Below, one piece after another: positions 1-4,766 of a stretch of DNA of 8,208 nt. How positions within the stretch are numbered: position 1 is the stretch's first letter; every line of letters begins with the position of its first letter. Origin of the DNA: JBNJEM01 sp051745935 (GTDB lineage Bacteria > Planctomycetota > Planctomycetia > Pirellulales > Pirellulaceae). Location: NCBI GenBank assembly GCA_051745935.1, contig JBNJEM010000345.1, positions 1-8,208 on the forward strand. The letters are read 5' to 3'. A program made the translations under genes and the position numbers. The notes below the pieces were generated by a model that ran no database searches, was not told the origin of the DNA, and saw nothing but the letters and a program-made list of their open reading frames with translations.

Positions 1-1284
1 AAGATCGAGCCCAACGGATCCGCCGTTAGTGAAATACAGTGCGTAGCGTTCACCCGGATCCGCGGCCAGGTAAGCCTCGTTGGAGTCCCGGTCGGACAGC
101 AGTTTCATCTGCGGCGTGATGTCCCAGAACTTGATCTGACTTTCGAGAGTGCGTGCCGCCTGGATGCTGCCCTTGGCCAGATCGTTCAGTCCATTGCCCG
201 CATCCGGACGGTGAAACCGCGCCGCTGATGATCCTCCAAGGATGTTGCGCCAGAATCGCTCGATGCCATCTTCCGGCCCGCCTGTGCCGAAGCTGTGGTA
301 GCCGCTGCCGTAAATCTTCGTGTGATTGCTGGGGCGCGGATGCTTGCTGACCTGCTGCAAAAGCCATTGCAGGCGGTTCCAGTGCGTTTGGTCAAAGTTG
401 CGGCTGTTCACCTGCGAGATGTCCGCAAACATGTAGTGTTCGGGGTCGTCGAAAACGATCGGCGCATTCTTGGCCCGGTCGCCTTGGTAGGCGTCGTCAA
501 ACATGTCGGTTGCCCAGACACTCACGCCCTTGTCGGCGGCCCTGGCTTTGATGAAGTTGATCCAGTACTGTCCCCATGCAGGCGGAGTGGACGTTTCGTT
601 ATTCATGCAATAAAGGACGTGCCCGTAGCCCAAGCTGTGCTCCAGCATTTTATCAACGAACGCCTCCTGGTAACCCCGCACGAGATCGAGCTTGGCGTTG
701 TAGTTCGGCATGCCTTCGATCGAGTGAAAGAAGGGCTGTCGGTCCTGGCTGGGATGCGCGCGGTATTCGGCGGCGAAGCCCGTCTGCTCGTGAGTGTAGT
801 TCACGTTGTTGCCGGGATTCCAGGGGCTGATTTTCCAGTTCTCGCGAGAAAAATCGAAGCGGTCCCAGACCTCGATCTGCACGATAATATCCCGCTGCTC
901 GGTCCACTTCAGCATGTTCTGGAATCGCCGCCAGTATTCCTCGTTCCACTGGTCCATATCGAACTTGCCGTCGGGCAGCAACTTGTGCGGTTTGAGTTCA
1001 ATGCTCTCGCGTTGGCTCATCGTGTTGCGCACGTAGTTGGCTCCCACCGCGTGGATCTCGTCAAGGTGTTCCTTGAGGCCGTCGAGCAGAAAGATGTGAT
1101 CCGTCTTGCTGCCGCCCAACAACATCACGGGCTCGCCTTTGTACTGCCAGTAGGTGGGATTCTCCGACCAAGGCTGGATCCGGTCAGCGTTGTCGGCGTG
1201 CACTGCGATGTCACCCCACGCCATGACCACCACCAATGCAACGATGAGTCCGGTCGTAGGCGCCTGGTTGTGTCCAGCAAGCAT
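1..1284 (-). CDS. Secreted TIM-barrel glycoside hydrolase-like protein (3' end outside window)
   Basis: The frame is open for 428 codons from an ATG at 1284 to the left edge, so the C-terminus is missing. The start is supported by a good Shine-Dalgarno (AAAGGAG, 1293-1299) eight bases upstream. Residues about 11-31 form a hydrophobic export signal ending near AVHA. The mature protein begins with a motif of the kind NPTYWQYKGEPVMLLGG, then alternating helices and strands with many Trp, Tyr and Asp residues (for example IIVQIEVWDRFDFSRENW near 133-150). Residues 228-231 read NNET. An Asn-Glu pair at the end of a strand is the usual acid/base position in clan GH-A barrels, so Glu230 is the candidate catalytic residue. 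Overall it resembles the DUF4038/GH140-like group of bacterial putative glycosidases, but the exact family and substrate are inference. It lies 100 bp downstream of the serine hydrolase/propeller gene on the same strand and could be co-transcribed with it. Confidence 0.82.
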   Translation of the reverse strand, partial: MLAGHNQAPTTGLIVALVVVMAWGDIAVHADNADRIQPWSENPTYWQYKGEPVMLLGGSKTDHIFLLDGLKEHLDEIHAVGANYVRNTMSQRESIELKPHKLLPDGKFDMDQWNEEYWRRFQNMLKWTEQRDIIVQIEVWDRFDFSRENWKISPWNPGNNVNYTHEQTGFAAEYRAHPSQDRQPFFHSIEGMPNYNAKLDLVRGYQEAFVDKMLEHSLGYGHVLYCMNNETSTPPAWGQYWINFIKARAADKGVSVWATDMFDDAYQGDRAKNAPIVFDDPEHYMFADISQVNSRNFDQTHWNRLQWLLQQVSKHPRPSNHTKIYGSGYHSFGTGGPEDGIERFWRNILGGSSAARFHRPDAGNGLNDLAKGSIQAARTLESQIKFWDITPQMKLLSDRDSNEAYLAADPGERYALYFTNGGSVGLDL

Positions 1285-1292
1285 CTCGTTGT

Positions 1293-1299
1293 CTCCTTT
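1293..1299 (-). promoter_or_regulatory. Ribosome binding site of the glycoside hydrolase-like gene
   Basis: Read on the minus strand this is AAAGGAG, with eight bases to the ATG at 1284. It fixes the start of a gene whose other end is outside the window. Confidence 0.7.
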
Positions 1300-1384
1300 G
1301 ATTGAGTTGACCGGCGAACAAATTCGCACGGCCCTGTGCCGCAACGACACGCAGCCAATGCGGTCGGGCGTACCCACATGTCGA

Positions 1385-3517
1385 TCAGTCACTGACCGTT
1401 ACGTTCGCACGTCGCACCGAAAAGGAATCGTCACCCGAGAAGACCAGCCACATCGTCTTGCCGTCCTCGCTGATCCATTTGGGAGGTAGACTGCTGGTCT
1501 CTCCCGGCCCGACGTCCCAATTCTTCGTGAAGTACGCGGTTGTCCACGGGCCCCAAGGTTCAGGGGCGTCGTAGACGCCGAAGCCCCCTTCAAACCGCAT
1601 GTCCCCTTTCGGACCCGCAAACGCAAGATTCTCCGACGGAATGATTTGGCACCAGACGTAGCGTCCCAAACCGGCATTGTAGCTGATGCCTGATCGATAG
1701 CAGTTGCCGTCGTGCTCAAAGACCGCGCCCCGCTTGTCGATGTCCTTCGTCCAAACGGGTTGGTCGTCTTTGTTCCGCTCCACGAAGAATTCATACGCAT
1801 CCCGCTCGGCGATTTTCTCCTTGTGAACTCGCATCAAGATGAATCGGTCGGCGGGCTGGTAGGCACTGGCGTCGTCGTGCGTAACGAGGTAAACGAATTC
1901 GTCCCGCGCTCCAGAATAATTCTGGCCGAAGTTCAAAAACGTAGGATAGCCGAGCGACTCGAACCGCCAGTCCGCCTCGGTCCATGTTTTCCCGTGGTCT
2001 TTTGACCAGGCGAGTTGGCTTTGGCTTCCTTGACGGTCGGCGTTGCGGAGAAACATGTACAACGTTTCGTCCACCATCAGCATTCCGCACGCCTTGCGGC
2101 CGCGGCGACCGTCCCCCGTCTCCTCGAAATCCGAGCGGACGTTGACGCCCTTGATCTTCGGCGGGTCACCTTCGACGCGCCCCAGGCCCAGGCTGAGTTT
2201 TTCCTCGACACGCGGCTCGAAGCCCCACCCATCGCCGTAGGCCGTGTACAAGTGGCCGTTGTCGGCCCAGGTCAGCGGCCAGTTGTCGCTGCCGCGTCCC
2301 AAGCGGATGATCTCGTCTTTGGGACCCCACTCGACTCCGGTGATCAGCGGACTCGGAGGACAGGGCGCTTCGGGGTCCGAAAAAGCGACGAACTGGTATT
2401 CCTTCAATGGCTCACTGGCGTCGCTCGTATTCTCTGACCGATCTGCCGCGGCGACAATTGGTCCCAGGAATGGCTTGAGGACGTCGTAGTGATTGGCGTC
2501 TTCGTCGCGCTGCAACTTGCGGCCGCGCGCGCCGCCGCGGACGACCACGATGTCTAGCGAGGGAATCACGACGATCAAACTGTCGTACAGTCCCCATGCC
2601 CAGTAGGCGTCGCAGGGAACGTTTTCCAGGGCGCCGTCCGCGTTGTTCCACCACAACAATCCGTAGTGGTCCGAGGCGTTACCGTGGTCGTCGCCGGGCC
2701 ACTCCGGCAGTCCGACGACCGAGTCAATGGTCTGCGTGGCGTTCGCCACGAACTCCTCGGAGAGGATCTGCTGGTCCTTCCAACGTCCCTTCTGCAGGTA
2801 GAGGTATCCCAGACGCGACAGGGCCTCGACGTTCGCATGAATCCCTGCGCCGAACTCGCGGCGCGGAATTCCTTCGATCTGGTGGTCCCGATATTGGTTG
2901 TTCCGCCAGCGGAGGTCGTCCTGTTTGATCCCCAGCGGCGTAAAGACCCGCTCGAACATCAAATCTTCCAGATCCTGCTCGTATTGCAACGTGATGCATT
3001 CAGCGAGCCAGTTCGGTCCGCCGTCGCTGTAATGCCAATGCGTGCCGGGCTTGAACAAGAGTCCTTCATAGCCGCCCGGCTTCTCGAACCCGGCTGTCTG
3101 CGTGGCCAGGTGCTGGATCGTGATCTCGTCGAGCCAACCGGTCTCGGCGTTTTCCTCGGGCGGCACGCCTAGCCTCGGATGATACTTGCGGGCGGGCGCC
3201 TGCAGTTCGATCTTATTGTCCTTGATCGCGACACCGAGCATGGTGGCGCCGAACGACTTGGTCGCCGACTTGATGTCGTACCGTTCGCTCGGGTCGCCCC
3301 AGCGGAGCACGACCTTTCCATGTCGTACGATCATCCCTGAGCCGCCGGCCGAGAGTGCGTAGTCTTTAGCCTCTTCGAGCTTGTCGGCATCGAGCTTCAT
3401 GTCGGCGGGTTCGGCGGCGGGCCACTCCGGCGATGGCCACGTGATCTCTTGCCCTTGTGCAGCCGCGGCCAGCGACAGCGTGAGTACGATGGTACCGGTC
3501 AGCATGGTGCGGATCAT
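1385..3517 (-). CDS. Exported serine hydrolase (beta-lactamase/esterase family) fused to a sialidase-like beta-propeller domain
   Basis: This is a 710-residue protein. Residues 1-23 form a signal peptide (short basic start, LTGTIVLTLSLAAAA core). Residues about 40-350 match the serine beta-lactamase-like fold (class C/EstB/NylB type). Ser84-x-x-Lys87 (SATK) carries the nucleophile, HYSDGG at 162-167 stands where Tyr-x-Asn is usual (here Tyr163-Ser164-Asp165), and WAWGLYDS at 306-313 precedes the last strands, in the place of the KTG/HxG box. Residues about 375-710 are a second, beta-rich domain with an Asp-box (SKDHGKTW, 505-512) and repeated Trp/Gly-rich blades such as WGPWTTAYF (655-663). 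This is like the DUF4185/sialidase-type propellers. The start is supported by GGGAG at 3526-3530, eight bases upstream. A likely role is hydrolysis of an ester or amide on an extracellular glycan held by the propeller; the substrate is not deducible. The gene next downstream encodes a glycosidase-like protein. Confidence 0.87.
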   Translation of the reverse strand: MIRTMLTGTIVLTLSLAAAAQGQEITWPSPEWPAAEPADMKLDADKLEEAKDYALSAGGSGMIVRHGKVVLRWGDPSERYDIKSATKSFGATMLGVAIKDNKIELQAPARKYHPRLGVPPEENAETGWLDEITIQHLATQTAGFEKPGGYEGLLFKPGTHWHYSDGGPNWLAECITLQYEQDLEDLMFERVFTPLGIKQDDLRWRNNQYRDHQIEGIPRREFGAGIHANVEALSRLGYLYLQKGRWKDQQILSEEFVANATQTIDSVVGLPEWPGDDHGNASDHYGLLWWNNADGALENVPCDAYWAWGLYDSLIVVIPSLDIVVVRGGARGRKLQRDEDANHYDVLKPFLGPIVAAADRSENTSDASEPLKEYQFVAFSDPEAPCPPSPLITGVEWGPKDEIIRLGRGSDNWPLTWADNGHLYTAYGDGWGFEPRVEEKLSLGLGRVEGDPPKIKGVNVRSDFEETGDGRRGRKACGMLMVDETLYMFLRNADRQGSQSQLAWSKDHGKTWTEADWRFESLGYPTFLNFGQNYSGARDEFVYLVTHDDASAYQPADRFILMRVHKEKIAERDAYEFFVERNKDDQPVWTKDIDKRGAVFEHDGNCYRSGISYNAGLGRYVWCQIIPSENLAFAGPKGDMRFEGGFGVYDAPEPWGPWTTAYFTKNWDVGPGETSSLPPKWISEDGKTMWLVFSGDDSFSVRRANVTVSD

Positions 3518-3545
3518 TCGGTGGTCTCCCGAGTATGTGAGGTTA

Positions 3546-3559
3546 AGCCCATGGGGGCT
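3546..3559 (+). other. Stem-loop preceding the group IIC-like intron
   Basis: AGCCC (3546-3550) and GGGCT (3555-3559) pair perfectly around a four-base loop. Eight bases (3560-3567) separate it from the intron boundary. Group IIC introns are known to insert just downstream of terminator-like hairpins, so this is best read as the insertion-site motif. It also lies within the 5' leader region of the gene starting at 3517 on the other strand. Confidence 0.5.
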
Positions 3560-3567
3560 CTTCGCTT

Positions 3568-3912
3568 GTGTACGCCCGGCATGGGCGTGATTAAAATGGG
3601 GTGCAAGTCCCCTCTACGAGTTTGGGAAACTCAAGGAGATCAGAATACCAAATGATAGCTCCGATTGTCAAAGTACGAGACGAGGGCAACTGCGCAAGGG
3701 TGACCGACCGTGGGGAGGAAGCCTGCGAATGTGTGCGTAAGTGCCGACCTGATAACGCCGTCGGCCACATTCTCGTCAAAACTGCGAGGTTACGGACAGA
3801 AACGTCATATAAGGCCGGTTCGGGCAGGCGAGTGTGCACAACATCACGAAGCCGCTCCCAGACACCCGTTCAGGTAAATGGTGAGATTGCGCAGCGAAGC
3901 ATCACGCTCTTA
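3568..3912 (+). mobile_element. Group IIC-like intron, 5' portion only (domain I); ribozyme fragment
   Basis: The start GTGTACGCCCGGCATGGGCG resembles the 5' end of bacterial class C introns (family GTGYGCCCGGCATGGG). A GGGGTGCAAGTCCCC hairpin (3598-3612) follows, then GCAAGGGTGACCGACCGTGG, GGAAGCCTGCG, and ACAGAAACGTCATATAAGGC (3796-3815), all in the order I recall for class C domain I. The GTAAATG motif (3874-3880) leads into a stem GTGA/TCAC (3881-3884/3902-3905). The loop of that stem contains AGCGAAG (3893-3899), the candidate EBS1. It is exactly complementary to CTTCGCT at 3560-3566, just before the boundary, as expected for IBS1. After CTCTTA (3907-3912) the resemblance stops. No reverse transcriptase, domain V or domain VI follows, so the element is truncated. 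The exact 5' base could be off by two. Confidence 0.78.
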
Positions 3913-3998
3913 TGCTCGGTGGCAAGCAGATAGCGGCCCAGCCCGGGATTGTAACTGGCGCTGAGACACCACCCGGTCCCGTTGGGATCTTCGAACAC
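3912..3998 (-). pseudogene. Fragment of a sialidase-like/propeller-domain gene
   Basis: The minus strand from 3998 reads VFEDPNGTGWCLSASYNPGL then GRYLLATEH. This aligns with residues 599-625 of the protein at 1385-3517 (VFEHDGNCYRSGISYNAGLG then RYVWCQ). The shared core SYNxGLGRY and the preceding VFE make homology clear. Immediately before Val is an in-frame TAG (3999-4001), and after about 29 codons the frame enters intron sequence. It is therefore a stranded internal fragment with no start or stop. It is not a copy of the neighbouring gene, because identity is only partial; it more likely comes from a separate family member destroyed by the insertions here. Confidence 0.75.
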
Positions 3999-4020
3999 CT
4001 ATCGCTGCTGCGTCAACACG

Positions 4021-4105
4021 AAACGAAGACACACAGGGTCTTTGTTCAGGGGGTGCGACGCCCCCTCTGGAGCCATCGCCCCTCAGAGTTTGTGTGTCTT
4101 CGTTT
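4021..4105. repeat. 85-bp element with perfect 15-bp terminal inverted repeats
   Basis: AAACGAAGACACACA at 4021-4035 is the exact reverse complement of 4091-4105. Inside, AGGGGG (4048-4053) and CCCCCT (4061-4066) form a second hairpin with a seven-base loop. It sits precisely between two broken genes: the integrase homology ends at about 4110 and the propeller fragment begins at 3998. I see no flanking direct repeat. It could be a MITE-like element or a cruciform/RNA hairpin. Confidence 0.6.
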
Positions 4106-4109
4106 GGCC

Positions 4110-4274
4110 CGCGGGTTGCCGTTAGTGGTGGAACAAGATGAAGCGGCGAATCCAATTCACGTACAGCCGCTCGGTGCTGAGCGCCAGGTGGCGGACGTGC
4201 ATTTCGTGACGCACCTGATCGAGCCGTTTCGGTTTTCCGGACGGCGTTCCCGAGGGGTGAAGCTCGCTTGCCAT
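4110..4274 (-). pseudogene. intI-like: Integron-type tyrosine recombinase, N-terminal fragment with premature stop
   Basis: The ATG at 4274 has a strong ribosome site (AAAGGAGG, 4283-4290) eight bases upstream. The frame encodes 50 residues and stops at TAA (4122-4124). Residues 16-49 read KRLDQVRHEMHVRHLALSTE then RLYVNWIRRFILFH. This matches the SAM-like core-binding domain of integron integrases and related XerC/D-type recombinases (IntI pattern: LDQLRE...HYSxRTEQAYVxWVRxFIxFHGxRHP). Homology continues beyond the stop as RQPA (4110-4121), where IntI proteins have RHPA. The TAA therefore looks like a nonsense change, followed by truncation next to the 85-bp repeat. The catalytic domain (Arg, His, Tyr residues) is absent, so the product cannot recombine DNA. 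Confidence 0.8.
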
Positions 4275-4282
4275 GATTGCAG

Positions 4283-4290
4283 CCTCCTTT
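4283..4290 (-). promoter_or_regulatory. Ribosome binding site of the integrase fragment
   Basis: AAAGGAGG on the minus strand, eight bases from the ATG at 4274. This near-ideal site survives although the gene is broken, which suggests recent inactivation. Confidence 0.65.
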
Positions 4291-4327
4291 GTGAGAGAAC
4301 CTTCGAACCACGAACCATGCCATTAGG

Positions 4328-4343
4328 TGTGCACATATGCACA
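4328..4343. promoter_or_regulatory. Possible operator palindrome upstream of the integrase
   Basis: TGTGCA and TGCACA are perfect inverted half-sites around CATA. It lies 54 bp upstream of the integrase start and 48 bp before the first possible start of the plus-strand antitoxin-like gene, so it sits in a divergent promoter region. It could bind a dimeric regulator; nothing identifies which. Confidence 0.3.
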
Positions 4344-4390
4344 TTCATTAATTATCGGCTGTCCAAGCGTTTTTCGGTTGTTCGCCGCAA

Positions 4391-4630
4391 GTGCCATCCA
4401 CGCCGTCGTTTATGGTCGTTATCCTGCAGCGATGTGCCGGGCTATACCAGTCGCGGGCGATTTTGTTCGCCGCGAATGAACAACACGAATTGCTGATTGC
4501 AATGCTGCGGCGCAGTGGTGAATTGCCCGACACAATCGTATCGGACGACCAACTTGTTGGTATCGCTGAGGAGCTTTTCCAAACGCTAGATGCCGAGGAA
4601 TCCGATGACGAGGATGCCGACTCGAGGTGA
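4391..4630 (+). CDS. Small acidic-tailed protein, putative antitoxin partner of a MazF-type toxin
   Basis: The frame runs from GTG at 4391 (79 codons), with an alternative ATG at 4412; neither has a clear ribosome site, so the start is unsettled. The C-terminal two thirds look conserved in style: NEQHELLIAMLRRSGELPDT (residues 29-48), then DDQLVGIAEELFQTLDAEES (52-71) and an Asp/Glu-rich end. I do not recognise a DNA-binding fold. The role is inferred from position: its last 17 bases overlap the start of a MazF/PemK-type reading frame at 4614, the tight overlap typical of toxin-antitoxin pairs. The N-terminal part may be degenerate or mis-started. Other possibilities are an unrelated small protein or a remnant of a longer gene. 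Confidence 0.55.
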   Translation: MPSTPSFMVVILQRCAGLYQSRAILFAANEQHELLIAMLRRSGELPDTIVSDDQLVGIAEELFQTLDAEESDDEDADSR

Positions 4631-4688
4631 TGTTTGGCTGGTAGAATTGCGGCGTGCTATTCGATCGTTTCATTTGCTTTCCTTTTGA
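4614..4688 (+). pseudogene. mazF-like: Truncated MazF/PemK-type toxin (N-terminus only)
   Basis: ATG at 4614 opens a 24-codon frame beginning MPTRGDVWLVEL. This is the first strand of MazF/PemK/CcdB-fold endoribonuclease toxins (family pattern RGxVWxVDLxxxxGxxRP). After residue 12 the sequence becomes RRAIRSFHLLSF and stops at 4686-4688, with none of the conserved RPxLVLS segment or the rest of the normal protein of about 110 residues. The break is therefore near 4649. The start overlaps the upstream antitoxin-like gene. The product cannot be an active toxin. Confidence 0.7.
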
Positions 4689-4734
4689 AAGACAAAGCGA
4701 GTCAAGGGCAATGCGACCGAATACCGGCAGGGCG

Positions 4735-4766
4735 TGTTTTCCGGCGGCTGTGTTTTCCGGCGGCTG
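4735..4766. repeat. Two perfect tandem copies of a 16-bp unit
   Basis: TGTTTTCCGGCGGCTG occurs at 4735-4750 and again at 4751-4766, directly abutting the stop codon (4767-4769) of the large minus-strand gene. It looks like a recent slippage or repair duplication. Confidence 0.85.

Noticed and set aside
295..1305. 336-codon plus-strand open frame
   Set aside because: It lies wholly antisense to the glycoside hydrolase-like gene, which has a signal peptide, a ribosome site and family-like motifs. The plus-strand translation is a Val/His/Arg-rich shadow without motifs.
4021..4105. attC site of an integron next to the integrase fragment
   Set aside because: The arms do not end in GTTRRRY/RYYYAAC cores, and the 15-bp arms are perfectly paired without the usual unpaired extrahelical bases.
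3910..4344. 144-codon minus-strand open frame across the junk region
   Set aside because: It runs in another frame through the integrase fragment, the 85-bp repeat and the propeller fragment, so it cannot be a real protein. The fragments themselves have recognisable homology in other frames.
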